64,000 bases of DNA from Polaromonas sp. (GCA_013297865.1 JAAFIP010000016.1:1-64000), one strand, 5' to 3'; positions 51,679 through 60,383 are shown, counted from the stretch's first letter. The notes: a model not told the origin generated them from the letters alone. Numbers and translations are program-made.

Positions 51679-53400
51679 ATGGGACTGAAGCTATTTCGAA
51701 CGACAGGACACAGCAGCATTTTGGACACCCAAACGGCTGCTGCATGGCAGCGTGCTACCGGGCCGCTGGGGCGCAACCCACTGGCTCTGCTGGCCATCGT
51801 CAGTCTGTGGCTGGCCACTATAGGCAACTGGGCGCTGTGGCGCGAGCTGGCCAAGCTGGGGCTGCTGGAGAATTTTCGCGGCTACGTTTTTGCTGTGGCC
51901 TTCGCCTGCATCATCTTTGCGGGCACCAACGCACTGTTTGCCGTGCTGGCCTGGCGGCGCAGCATCAAACCCGTGCTGATCTTCATGTTGGTGGCTGCGG
52001 CGCTGGGCATGCATTTCATGCTCAGCTATGGGGTGGTGATCGACACCACCATGATGGTCAATGTGCTGCAGACCGACCCGCGCGAGACGCGCGACCTGCT
52101 CAGCTTCAAGCTGCTGTTGACCGTGGTATTTGTAGCCGTGCTGCCAGCCGTCTGGCTGTGGCGGCAGTATGTGCAGCGCGTGGCCTGGCCCGTGCAGACG
52201 CTGCGCATCGTTGTGTTCATCACGCTCAATCTGGCCGTGCTGGCCATCGCGCTGGCGCTGTCGTTCCAGACCTTCTCCTCCACCATGCGCAACCACACCC
52301 ATGTGCGCTACCTGATCAACCCCCTCAACTCGTTGTATGCCCTTGCCAACATCGCAGCCAAGCCGCTGCGCAAAGGCCCCATGCCGCTCACGCCGCTGGG
52401 CCAGGACGCCAAGCTGGGCGCCAGCTACGCTCAGCCTGCATCCAAAGCCCCCCTGCTGGTGCTGGTGGTGGGCGAGACGGCGCGCTCCGGCAATTTCAGC
52501 ATCAACGGCTATGCCCGCCCCACCACCCCAGCGCTGGCCGCGCTGATGGGCAGCGAGCGCATCAGCAGCCTGCGCAACGCCTGGAGCTGCGGCACCAACA
52601 CGGCAGCCTCCCTGCCCTGCATGTTCAGCCACCTGGGCCGCGAGGCTTTTGAAGACCGCAACGTCAATTACGAAAACCTGCTCGATGTGCTGCAGCGTGC
52701 AGGCCTGGCCGTGCTGTGGCTGGACAACCAGTCAGGCTGCAAAGGCTTGTGTGACCGCATTGCCAGCGCAGACACGGCGCGCAGCAAACACCCCGAGCTG
52801 TGCGCCAGCGGCGAATGCTTTGATGCCATCATGCTCGACGGCCTGGATGCACGCATCGCAGCCCTGCCCGCAGCGCAACGCGCCAAAGGCGTGGTGGTGG
52901 TCATGCACCAGATGGGCAGCCATGGCCCGGCGTATTACAAGCGGGTGCCGCAGACCTTCAAAAAATTCACCCCCGAGTGCGCCAGCAACGCCCTGCAGGA
53001 CTGCTCGCGCGAGCAGGTAGTCAACAGCTACGACAACACCATCGCCTACACCGACCATCTGCTGGCCTCCACCATCCAATGGCTCAAAACCAAGGACAGC
53101 AGCGCGCATACCGCCATGGTCTATGTGTCAGACCACGGCGAATCGCTGGGCGAGAACAATATCTACCTGCATGGCCTGCCCTACGCGATTGCACCCGATG
53201 TGCAAAAGCATGTGCCCTGGATCACCTGGCTGTCGGCTGGCTTTGCCACGCGCAGCCGCATAGACAACGCCTGCCTGAACGCGCGCGCCACAGAGCGCGT
53301 CTCACACGACCACTATTTCCACTCCGTGTTGGGACTGATGGATGTGAAAACCGGCGTCTATAACCGGGCTTTGGACCTCTACGCGCCCTGCGTGCGCTAG
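51679..53400 (+). CDS. eptA: Lipid A phosphoethanolamine transferase (EptA/MCR family)
   Basis: A 573-aa inner-membrane enzyme adding phosphoethanolamine to lipid A, a change that lowers polymyxin binding. Five N-terminal helices (about 28-220) precede a periplasmic alkaline-phosphatase-like domain. The zinc and catalytic motifs are VVGETARSGNFSINGY, and CGTNTAASLPCMFS with the predicted nucleophile T308. VVVMHQMGSHGPAYYKR and VSDHGESLGENNIYLHG complete the metal site. It is convergent with the next gene (19 bp apart). No PmrAB-like two-component genes are adjacent. Whether it causes resistance cannot be told from the sequence. Confidence 0.93.
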   Translation: MGLKLFRTTGHSSILDTQTAAAWQRATGPLGRNPLALLAIVSLWLATIGNWALWRELAKLGLLENFRGYVFAVAFACIIFAGTNALFAVLAWRRSIKPVLIFMLVAAALGMHFMLSYGVVIDTTMMVNVLQTDPRETRDLLSFKLLLTVVFVAVLPAVWLWRQYVQRVAWPVQTLRIVVFITLNLAVLAIALALSFQTFSSTMRNHTHVRYLINPLNSLYALANIAAKPLRKGPMPLTPLGQDAKLGASYAQPASKAPLLVLVVGETARSGNFSINGYARPTTPALAALMGSERISSLRNAWSCGTNTAASLPCMFSHLGREAFEDRNVNYENLLDVLQRAGLAVLWLDNQSGCKGLCDRIASADTARSKHPELCASGECFDAIMLDGLDARIAALPAAQRAKGVVVVMHQMGSHGPAYYKRVPQTFKKFTPECASNALQDCSREQVVNSYDNTIAYTDHLLASTIQWLKTKDSSAHTAMVYVSDHGESLGENNIYLHGLPYAIAPDVQKHVPWITWLSAGFATRSRIDNACLNARATERVSHDHYFHSVLGLMDVKTGVYNRALDLYAPCVR

Positions 53401-53419
53401 CGGGCGGCGTAGCGGCTGA

Positions 53420-54721
53420 TCAGACGCGCGCCATCTTGCAGCTGGTGGGCATCTGCGCACGCGCTGCGTCAATCACCTTGACCACGCGAAAACCAAAGCC
53501 CGTGCCTTCCACATCAAATTTCACGCCCGGCGTGCCCATTTTGTCCATCAGCCCCACCACCAGAGGCTGCTGGAACTGGTGATCCAATGCGCGCATACTG
53601 CCCTTCTGGCCCGCAAAGCTCACATTCGCGCCAGACAGGGCGCTGCCCAGTGCAGCGACATCTAGCACGTCGGTTTTCTGCGAGGCTTCCAGCGACAGTG
53701 CCAGCGCCTCGATCATCAGTTGCATACGCATATGCACATAGTCGTCTGCAGGCTTGGGAAAGCGCTGCTTAAAGCTTTGGTAAAAAGCCTCTGACTCTTT
53801 GGTGGGCACGTTGGGCAGCCAGTCGGCCACCGCAATCACCTTGCCCACACCCGCCTCGCCAATGGCGCCCGGTGCGCCCAGTGCGTTGCCATAGAAGGTG
53901 TAGAACTTGCCTTCATAGCCGGCCTCTTTGCAGGCCTTGACCAGCAACGTCAGGTCATTGCCAAAATTGCCGGTAATCAGCGCCTGCGCGCCGCTGGCCT
54001 TGATCTTGGCTGCGTAGGGCGCAAAGTCCTTGATGCGGCCCAGCGGATGCAGCTCGTCGCCCACAATGCTGATGTCACTGCGCTGCGCGCCCAGCTGCCT
54101 GCGCGCCTCGCGCAGCACAGCCTGGCCAAAGCTGTAGTCCTGGCCGATCAGGTAGGCCGACTTGACGCCCCGGTCGTCCTTGAGCACCTCCATCAGCGCC
54201 GCCATGCGCATATCGGCATGGGCATCAAAGCGAAAATGCCAGGGGCTGCATTTTTCATTCGTCAGTATCGGATCAACGGCCGAGTAGTTGAGAAACAGCA
54301 CGCGTTTGCCAGGCTCGCGCTCGTTGTGTTTGTTGATGGCGTCAATCAAGGCGGCGGCAATCGCGGAGCTGTTGCCTTGGGCCACGATCTGCACTCCATC
54401 GTCAATGGCAGCGCGCAGCGTGCTCAGCGCCTCTTCAATCTGCCCCTTGCTGTCATAGCGCTCGATCTCCAGGCGTTTGGCGCTGCCAGCGATTTTCACG
54501 CCCCCGCGCGCGTTTACGCGCTCGCAGGCCCACACGAGGTTGCGAAACACCGCCTCGCCGGTGTTGGCAAATGCACCACTCAAACCCTCAATCATTGCTA
54601 TCTTAATAGTAGCTGCTCCCGCGATATTTGATTGGGCTAGAGCACTAAAAGACTGTAAAAAGCTGCCGGATATAGTGGCCAGGCCCAGGTTTTTCAATAC
54701 CCTGCGGCGAAATTTATTCAT
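53420..54721 (-). CDS. ABC transporter substrate-binding protein, LivK type, with repeat-built leader
   Basis: A 433-aa periplasmic binding protein (Peripla_BP_6). It starts with a basic n-region (MNKFRRRVLKNLG), then a signal peptide whose cleavage region SFSALAQS and first mature residues NIAGAATIKIA come from repeat A copy 14. The mature protein begins with the family's KIAMIEGLSGAFANTGEAV. It has RIKDFAPYAAKIKASGAQAL and other lobe motifs. No permease or ATPase genes are adjacent. The ligand is unknown. Confidence 0.88.
   Translation of the reverse strand: MNKFRRRVLKNLGLATISGSFLQSFSALAQSNIAGAATIKIAMIEGLSGAFANTGEAVFRNLVWACERVNARGGVKIAGSAKRLEIERYDSKGQIEEALSTLRAAIDDGVQIVAQGNSSAIAAALIDAINKHNEREPGKRVLFLNYSAVDPILTNEKCSPWHFRFDAHADMRMAALMEVLKDDRGVKSAYLIGQDYSFGQAVLREARRQLGAQRSDISIVGDELHPLGRIKDFAPYAAKIKASGAQALITGNFGNDLTLLVKACKEAGYEGKFYTFYGNALGAPGAIGEAGVGKVIAVADWLPNVPTKESEAFYQSFKQRFPKPADDYVHMRMQLMIEALALSLEASQKTDVLDVAALGSALSGANVSFAGQKGSMRALDHQFQQPLVVGLMDKMGTPGVKFDVEGTGFGFRVVKVIDAARAQMPTSCKMARV
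54596..54643 (-). repeat. Repeat A, copy 14 (signal-peptide region of the substrate-binding protein)
   Basis: On the minus strand it reads GCTCTAGCCCAATCAAATAT followed by CGCGGGAGCAGCTACTATTAAGATAG in two parts. It is translated as ALAQSNIAGAATIKIA in the common frame, spanning the predicted signal-peptidase site ALA-Q. Confidence 0.9.
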
Positions 54722-54835
54722 GTCGATTCCTCCCTTGAAAACATGCCGCTGACCAGCAGATACAGGCCATGCGGATAACGCACTGCGTCAATCGTGGCGC
54801 AATGTGAAGCCGCGAAGTTTACTAGGAGTTTCACC

Positions 54836-55237
54836 ATGTTTTTTGCACCTGCTGCATTTAATCGCCATCTCAATGGTTCAAACCGTTACGGTTATGCGCC
54901 CTCGCTGTTTCTCAACACCCGCAGCCTGGATCGCTGGTTTGACGACGCGCCTGCGCTGCCCTCACAGCGCGCCCGCGTACAAAGCGACGACACCAGCATC
55001 ACGCTGTCCATTGATGTGCCGGGCCTGGCCAAAGACCAGCTCACCATCGCCATCGAAGCCGATGTAGTGCGCATCGAGTCCAAAGCCGATGCACCACGCA
55101 GTTTCAAGGCGGCTTACCAGTTGGCCAGCGAGATTGACGCTGCCAGCAGCCAGGCCACGTTGGAAAACGGCGTGCTGACCCTCAAGCTGGTCAAGGTGGT
55201 GCCTGTGAGCAAGGAAACTGTGCTGGCGATCAGCTAA
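54836..55237 (+). CDS. Small heat-shock protein, Hsp20/alpha-crystallin family
   Basis: A 133-aa holdase chaperone from ATG 54836 with AGGAG upstream. The alpha-crystallin domain (about 45-130) includes ITLSIDVPGLAKDQLTIAIE, the IES strand, and ATLENGVLTLKLVK, which is the conserved A-x-x-x-N-G-V-L motif. The N-terminal arm is short, with Phe and Tyr residues. An SHSP of this size works as an oligomer preventing aggregation. It is followed by an element B pair and is convergent with tsaD. Confidence 0.93.
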   Translation: MFFAPAAFNRHLNGSNRYGYAPSLFLNTRSLDRWFDDAPALPSQRARVQSDDTSITLSIDVPGLAKDQLTIAIEADVVRIESKADAPRSFKAAYQLASEIDAASSQATLENGVLTLKLVKVVPVSKETVLAIS

Positions 55238-55313
55238 GCACGCGTGAGTGGAGGCAGCGCACACGTTGTCTTGTGCTGTCGCAGGCTGATGGTGTGCGCA
55301 TTGTCTTGTACGG

Positions 55314-55418
55314 GAGCCGGCCGACGGCGTACTCAGCTCCGCGGCTGTCCTCCGGGGCGGCCTAGGGCCGCCACCTCCCCCTTGATGCCGCTGCGCTGAG
55401 CACACCATCGACCAGCTC
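55314..55418 (-). repeat. Structured element B, copy 5 (left half of inverted pair)
   Basis: Arms 55314-55337 and 55395-55418 form a 24-bp stem with G-U wobbles on the minus strand. The core is AAGGGGGAG where the other five copies have AAGGAGGAG, followed by the GGCGGCC-GGCCGCC hairpin and GGACAGCCGCGGAG. Confidence 0.78.
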
Positions 55419-55563
55419 TTGCTGAGTAGGCGAGTGTTCCACCGCCTGCTATCGACTTCTGTAGTTACTGCCAACTTGGAGAGTACTCCACCACCTACGA
55501 TCGAGCCTGAGCCAGCTGTCGTGAAGTGCTTGCGATCCACCGCTGCACGCCCACCCGCTTCGC

Positions 55564-55659
55564 TGCCCCGGCGCTGGGTGTGAACGGCGCAGCGGCATAA
55601 AGGAGGAGGCCGAAGGCCGGGGGACAGCCGCGGAGCTGTTTGCACCCAGTGTCGGGGCA
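55564..55659 (+). repeat. Structured element B, copy 6 (right half of inverted pair)
   Basis: Arms 55564-55588 and 55635-55659 pair over 25 bp, and every difference is a G-U wobble on the + strand. Core and apical GGCC-GAA-GGCC hairpin equal copy 4. The pair and its flanks fill the 500-bp gap between hsp20 and tsaD. Confidence 0.8.
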
Positions 55660-55736
55660 TACCAAGCACTCAGGCTGTTCACTCCCTGCGTTGGGAAGCA
55701 CAAAACCCTCGTAGCCGCTCACACCCAATGCCGGGC

Positions 55737-56813
55737 TTAAGCAATGGCATCCAGCGGCCAGCGCGGCTTGACATCAAAAGCATAGCTGCGCTGGGCCTGC
55801 GTGCTGCCTGTCTGCAACCGCATGGCGGCTGCCAGTGCAATCATCGCGCCGTTATCCGTGCACAAGTGCAGCTCCGGGTAATGCACCCGCACACCGCGCT
55901 GGGCACATGCTGCGTCCAGCTGTTTGCGTAGCGACTTGTTGGCCCCCACACCGCCTGCTACTACCAGACGCTTCAAGCCTGACTGCTGCAGAGCCTTGAG
56001 CGATTTTTTCACCAGCACCTCGGTGATCGCCGCCTGCGTGCTGGCCGCCATGTCTGCGCGCGCCTGGGCGCTGAGGTTCAGCATCAGATCTGCGCGTACT
56101 CGGGCCCCTTCGGGCACATCGGCCACCAGACGTTTGATCTGCGTAAGCACTGCGGTTTTCAGGCCCGCAAACGAAAAATCCAGATCGCCGCTGTGCAGCA
56201 GGGGCCTGGGCAGTGCGTAGGCTGTCGGGTTGCCCTGCTCGGCCAATTGGGCCAACGCCGGGCCGCCAGGGTAGCCCAGACCCAGCAGCTTGGCCGATTT
56301 GTCAAACGCCTCGCCTGCCGCGTCGTCAATCGTCTCGCCCAGCATCGTGTAGCGCCCCACACCGTCCACACGCATCAGTTGCGTATGCCCGCCAGACACC
56401 AGCAGTGCCACAAACGGGAACTCAGGCGGATCCTGGCTTAAAAAAGGTGACAGCAGATGTCCCTCCAGATGGTGCACGCCAATGACGGGCTTGCCCCAGG
56501 CCGCAGCCAGCGCGCAGGCCGCCCCTGCGCCCACCAGCAGCGCGCCAGCCAGCCCGGGGCCGCGCGTGAACGCTACTACATCAATAGCTGACTGCGCGAT
56601 CTGGGCCTCAGCCAACACCTGCATGGTCAATGGAATCACTCGGCGGATATGGTCGCGGCTGGCCAGCTCAGGCACCACACCGCCATAGGCCTGGTGCATG
56701 GCAATCTGGCTGTGCAGCGCGGCTGACAGCAGCGTGGGCACACCAGGCCCCTGCGTGCGCACCAGCGCTACGCCGGTTTCGTCGCAGGAAGATTCAATAC
56801 CCAAAACAATCAT
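55737..56813 (-). CDS. tsaD: tRNA N6-adenosine threonylcarbamoyltransferase
   Basis: Transfers threonylcarbamoyl to A37 of ANN-decoding tRNAs, essential in most bacteria. It is 358 aa from ATG 56813 ([17 protein letters not shown]). Family motifs are [26 protein letters not shown], the metal-binding [21 protein letters not shown], and the C-terminal [11 protein letters not shown] and [10 protein letters not shown]. An upstream extension of the frame has no family match. It is divergent from nasT, whose start is about 15-70 bp away depending on the start chosen. Confidence 0.97.
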   Translation of the reverse strand: MIVLGIESSCDETGVALVRTQGPGVPTLLSAALHSQIAMHQAYGGVVPELASRDHIRRVIPLTMQVLAEAQIAQSAIDVVAFTRGPGLAGALLVGAGAACALAAAWGKPVIGVHHLEGHLLSPFLSQDPPEFPFVALLVSGGHTQLMRVDGVGRYTMLGETIDDAAGEAFDKSAKLLGLGYPGGPALAQLAEQGNPTAYALPRPLLHSGDLDFSFAGLKTAVLTQIKRLVADVPEGARVRADLMLNLSAQARADMAASTQAAITEVLVKKSLKALQQSGLKRLVVAGGVGANKSLRKQLDAACAQRGVRVHYPELHLCTDNGAMIALAAAMRLQTGSTQAQRSYAFDVKPRWPLDAIA

Positions 56814-56853
56814 GACATTCCAGTAGTTGGCTCGATTTTTGCACAACTTGTGC

Positions 56854-57522
56854 ATGCTTCCTGCCCCATCGTCTTTTGTCCCCAGCATGCCGCACCATGC
56901 ACATTCTCTGCGCATCGTCGTGGTCGCCCCCGAATCGCTCACACCTGACGCCTCTGACCAGCAGGCCACTGAGGAAGCAGAGCGCTCACGCCAGCTGCGC
57001 ATTGGCCTGCTGGAAAATGGCTACAACCTGATTGCCGTGCTGCCCGCAGACAGCTTTCTGGAGCAGCGCTTGGCACAGCTGCAGCCCGATATGGTGATTG
57101 TGGATGCCGAGAGTGATGCGCGCGATGCGCTGGAGCATGTGGTGGTGGCCACACGCAATGAGCGCAGGCCGATTGTCATGTTTACCAACGATAACGACAC
57201 CACGCATGTGAAAGACGCGGTGGCCGCGGGTGTGTCGGCCTACATCGTGGCAGGACTGGCGCCTGAGCGTATCCGCCCTATCCTGGATGTGGCCATGGCC
57301 CGCTTTGAGCACGAACAGGGCCTGCGCCGCGAGCTGGCGGATGCCAAGGGCGAGCTGCAGGAGCGCAAAGTGATTGACCGCGCCAAGGGCCTGCTGATGT
57401 CGCGCCAGGGCCTGAGTGAGCAGGCTGCATATGACAAACTGCGCAAGACCGCGATGGACAAAGGACTCAAGCTGTCCGATGTGGCGCAGCGCATGCTGGA
57501 TGTAGCAGACCTGCTGGCCTAG
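56854..57522 (+). CDS. nasT: NasT-type ANTAR response regulator (transcription antiterminator)
   Basis: An RNA-binding antiterminator of nitrate assimilation. The ATG used here is 56854; 56827 and 56887 ([18 protein letters not shown]) are alternatives. A receiver-like domain ([25 protein letters not shown]) is followed by a coiled helix and the ANTAR domain ([20 protein letters not shown]), ending [16 protein letters not shown]. It sits directly upstream of a leader that holds ANTAR-type hairpins and a terminator. NasS, the usual nitrate sensor partner, is not adjacent in this window. Confidence 0.92.
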   Translation: MLPAPSSFVPSMPHHAHSLRIVVVAPESLTPDASDQQATEEAERSRQLRIGLLENGYNLIAVLPADSFLEQRLAQLQPDMVIVDAESDARDALEHVVVATRNERRPIVMFTNDNDTTHVKDAVAAGVSAYIVAGLAPERIRPILDVAMARFEHEQGLRRELADAKGELQERKVIDRAKGLLMSRQGLSEQAAYDKLRKTAMDKGLKLSDVAQRMLDVADLLA

Positions 57523-57556
57523 CGCGTCGCAGCCTGCACTGCAGTCGACGCAACAG

Positions 57557-57590
57557 GCACTGGTTTTGTGCAGCGCACAAATTTGGTGTT
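57557..57590 (+). promoter_or_regulatory. Possible NtrC-type upstream sites
   Basis: GCACTGGTTTTGTGC (57557-57571) and GCGCACAAATTTGGTGT (57573-57590) resemble the GCAC/GTGC half-site pattern of NtrC. They lie about 100-130 bp upstream of the sigma-54 promoter, the usual distance for an enhancer. Confidence 0.4.
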
Positions 57591-57682
57591 CTGTTACAAG
57601 CAGCTCTAGGGAGTAATGCGCTCTGGGACTACAGCGTGCCCCTTATATAAGCAGAGCCACGCACACTAACCGATTAAAAAAG

Positions 57683-57699
57683 TTGGCACGCATTTCGCT
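57683..57699 (+). promoter_or_regulatory. Sigma-54 promoter of the nrt operon
   Basis: TTGGCACGCATTTCGCT has GG at 57685-57686 and GC at 57697-57698, exactly ten bases apart, as RpoN requires. Transcription would begin near 57710. The same pattern recurs before narK. Confidence 0.7.
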
Positions 57700-57741
57700 A
57701 ACAGTAATTCAAGGTCACAGATGACCCACCAGTTCACAGCT

Positions 57742-57853
57742 TGCGCAAAGGCGCGCAGGCACACGGGCTAACCTGGAACGAAGGCGTTCTCGGCGCAAAC
57801 CTGCACATTCATTCAAGAGTGCGGCAGGTTTGTAGCAGAGGACGCCTTTTTTT
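57742..57853 (+). promoter_or_regulatory. Nitrate-operon leader: ANTAR-type hairpins and terminator
   Basis: Hairpin 1 is TGCGC-AAAGGC-GCGCA (57742-57757). Hairpin 2 is GAACG-AAGG-CGTTC (57776-57789). Both loops have A and G at the positions ANTAR proteins read. A long terminator stem (57781-57849) pairs AAGGCGT and CAAACCTGC with the far side and ends in seven T (57847-57853). Hairpin 2 overlaps its 5' arm, so the two cannot form together: binding by NasT would allow read-through. Confidence 0.65.
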
Positions 57854-57880
57854 GTTTGTCAATTTTGTTGGAGTTGAACC

Positions 57881-59125
57881 ATGAACGATTTTCTGCAAGC
57901 TAAACTCAGCCGCCGCAGCATGCTGCAGGCCAGCGCCGTGGGCGTGGCCGGTGTAACACCTGCCCTGCGCAGCGTGGTGTATGCACAGGGCTCGGACGCA
58001 CCCGAGAAAAAAGAAGTCAAGATCGGCTTTATCCCGCTGACCGACTGTGCCAGCATCGTCATGGCCTCGGTGCTGGGCATTGACCAGAAATACGGCGTCA
58101 AGATCATCCCCAGCAAAGAAGCCAGCTGGGCCAGCATCCGCGACAAGCTGCTCAGCGGCGAAAACGACATGACCCACCTGCTCTATGGCATGGCCTATGG
58201 CACGCAGATGGGCATCGGCGGCCCCAAGCGGGACATGAATGTGCTGATGACCATCAACCACAACGGCCAGGCCATCACTCTGTCCAAAAAGCTGGCCGAG
58301 AAAGGCGCTGTGGACTTGGCGGGCCTGGCCAAACTGATGGCAGCTGAAAAACGCGAATACACCTTTGCGCAAACTTTCCCCACGGGCACCCACGCCATGT
58401 GGCTCTACTACTGGCTGGCCTCGGGGGGTATTGACCCATTGCAGGGCGCCAAAGTGATCACCGTACCGCCACCACAGATGGTGGCCAACATGCGGGTGGG
58501 CAATATGGACGGCTATTGCGTAGGCGAGCCATGGAACCACCGTGCCATTGCTGACGGCATCGGCATTACCGCAGAAACCTCGCAGGGCATCTGGAAAGAC
58601 CACCCCGAGAAAGTGCTGGGCACGACCGCAGACTTTGCCAAAAAATACCCCAACACCTGCCGCGCCGTCACTGCCGCCATCATCGAAGCGGGCAAGTGGA
58701 TTGACGCAGGCCTGGCCAACAAAAACAAGATGGCCGAGACGATTGCCGACAAATCCTATGTCAACACCAGCGTCGATGTCATCAACCAGCGCATTTTGGG
58801 GCGCTACCAAAACGGCTTGGGCAAAACCTGGGACGACCCCAACCACATGAAGTTTTTCAGCGATGGCGCCGTGGGCTACCCGTATCTGTCTGACGGCATG
58901 TGGTTTCTCACGCAGCATAAACGCTGGGGCCTGCTCAAAGACCACCCCGACTACCTGGCGGTTGCCAAAGCAGTCAACCGCACCGACATCTACAAACAGG
59001 CCGCCGCTGCCGCCAACGTCAACGTGCCCAAGAGCGAGATGCGCGCCAGCAAGATGATTGACGGCATCACCTGGGATGGCAGCAACCCTGCCAAGTATGC
59101 CGACGGCTTCAAGATCAAAGCCTGA
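57881..59125 (+). CDS. nrtA: Nitrate ABC transporter substrate-binding protein
   Basis: A 414-aa NrtA/CmpA-type binding protein. The twin-arginine-like leader (LSRRSMLQASAVG) with a hydrophobic stretch suggests Tat export. The family pattern includes KIGFIPLTDCASIVMASVLG, SWASIRDKLLSGENDMTHLL, FPTGTHAMWLYYWLASGGID, and CVGEPWNHRAIADGIG. It binds nitrate (or nitrite or cyanate) for uptake. It lies downstream of the ANTAR leader with GGAG as ribosome-binding site, and nrtB follows. Confidence 0.93.
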   Translation: MNDFLQAKLSRRSMLQASAVGVAGVTPALRSVVYAQGSDAPEKKEVKIGFIPLTDCASIVMASVLGIDQKYGVKIIPSKEASWASIRDKLLSGENDMTHLLYGMAYGTQMGIGGPKRDMNVLMTINHNGQAITLSKKLAEKGAVDLAGLAKLMAAEKREYTFAQTFPTGTHAMWLYYWLASGGIDPLQGAKVITVPPPQMVANMRVGNMDGYCVGEPWNHRAIADGIGITAETSQGIWKDHPEKVLGTTADFAKKYPNTCRAVTAAIIEAGKWIDAGLANKNKMAETIADKSYVNTSVDVINQRILGRYQNGLGKTWDDPNHMKFFSDGAVGYPYLSDGMWFLTQHKRWGLLKDHPDYLAVAKAVNRTDIYKQAAAAANVNVPKSEMRASKMIDGITWDGSNPAKYADGFKIKA

Positions 59126-59151
59126 CCCACCGCACCACAAGGAGAAACACC

Positions 59152-60090
59152 ATGGTTGCTGCCGTATTTCATACCCCGCTGCCCGCTGCTGCGGGCTCGT
59201 CCCCCTCACTGCCCTCACTTGCCAAGGCCGTGCCTGCACGCGCCGAGGCCAGCATGGCCAAACCCGCACCGCTGGCGGCAGACCGCTCAGCCCAAAGATC
59301 GCCTTTCGACTGGCGCGGTCTGTGGCTCAAGGTGGTGCCACCAGTGCTCGGTCTGGCCTTGCTGATTGGCATCTGGGCCATGGTGTCCGTCACCAGCAGC
59401 AACAACTTCCCCACGCCCTGGGCCACGGCCCAGCAGGCAGCCCAGGTGTTCAGCGATCCGTTCTACCAAAAGGGTCCGAACGACCAGGGCATCGGTTGGA
59501 ACATCTGGAGCTCACTCAAGCGCGTGGCGCTGGGCTTTGGCCTGGCTGCGTTGGTGGGTATTCCACTGGGTTTCATGATCGGCCGCTTCACTTTTTTAAG
59601 CCGCATGTTCAACCCGCTGATCAGCCTGTTGCGCCCGGTCTCTCCACTCGCCTGGCTGCCCATTGGCCTGCTGGTGTTCAAAGGCGCACACCCTGCCGCC
59701 ATCTGGACCATCTTCATCTGCTCCATCTGGCCCATGGTCATCAACACTGCAGTGGGCGTGCAGCGCGTGCCGCAGGACTACATGAACGTGGCGCGCGTGC
59801 TCAACCTGTCTGAGTGGAAGATCATCACCAAGATCTTGTTCCCTGCGGTGCTGCCCTACATGCTCACCGGCGTGCGTCTGGCCGTAGGCACCGCCTGGCT
59901 GGTCATCGTGGCCGCCGAAATGCTCACCGGCGGCGTTGGCATCGGCTTCTGGGTCTGGGACGAGTGGAACAACCTCAACGTCAAAAACATCATCATCGCC
60001 ATCTTTGTGATCGGCCTGGTGGGTTTGATCCTGGAGTATGTGCTGGTCAAGCTGGCTTCTGCATTTACCTATGAGGAAGTGAAGAGTTAG
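59152..60090 (+). CDS. nrtB: Nitrate ABC transporter permease
   Basis: A 312-aa inner-membrane permease. An N-terminal extension (1-55, rich in Pro and Ala) is followed by six helices. The conserved coupling loop is EWKIITKILFPAVLPYMLTG. It has the NrtB-type KGAHPAAIWTIFICSIWPMV and the terminal LVKLASAFTYEEVKS. Together with NrtA and the ATPase at 60384 it forms the nitrate importer. A 293-bp gap containing a long inverted repeat separates it from the ATPase gene. Confidence 0.95.
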   Translation: MVAAVFHTPLPAAAGSSPSLPSLAKAVPARAEASMAKPAPLAADRSAQRSPFDWRGLWLKVVPPVLGLALLIGIWAMVSVTSSNNFPTPWATAQQAAQVFSDPFYQKGPNDQGIGWNIWSSLKRVALGFGLAALVGIPLGFMIGRFTFLSRMFNPLISLLRPVSPLAWLPIGLLVFKGAHPAAIWTIFICSIWPMVINTAVGVQRVPQDYMNVARVLNLSEWKIITKILFPAVLPYMLTGVRLAVGTAWLVIVAAEMLTGGVGIGFWVWDEWNNLNVKNIIIAIFVIGLVGLILEYVLVKLASAFTYEEVKS

Positions 60091-60132
60091 GGACTTTTAA
60101 TTCGGACAGCCGGGAAGCCGGACAGCCGGAAA

Positions 60133-60325
60133 CCGGACGCGAAGGACGCTAAGGTTTCGCGAAGAACGCGAAAGGAATACCAAAAAATTGATAGGGAATT
60201 TTTATCGCCATAAATGATTTAAAAAAATTCTTTTTGCTTTCTTATATTTTTATTTTTATCTTAACTTTCTATATTTTTTTCTTCTTTCGCGTCTTTCGCG
60301 TCGTTTTAGCGTCCTTCGCGTCCGG
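60133..60325 (+). repeat. Long inverted repeat of GGACGC-AAGG modules, copy 2 (inside the nrt operon)
   Basis: Arms 60133-60174 and 60284-60325 are inverted copies with CCGGACGCGAAGGACGCTAA at the outer end. The spacer is extremely T/A-rich. It sits between nrtB and nrtD, so if co-transcribed it would place a strong hairpin mid-operon. It shares modules with 42228-42378. Confidence 0.7.
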
Positions 60326-60383
60326 AAGTTCCATCTTCGCCCTGAGCCCACCCACCCACCCACCATCACCAAGAGAAAACGCC

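Noticed and set aside
56581-56610. Sequence in tsaD resembling repeat A (ATAGCTGACTGCGCGATCTG)
   Set aside because: It encodes the native TsaD segment around [14 protein letters not shown], which the family has anyway, and it lacks the CCCGCGATATT core.
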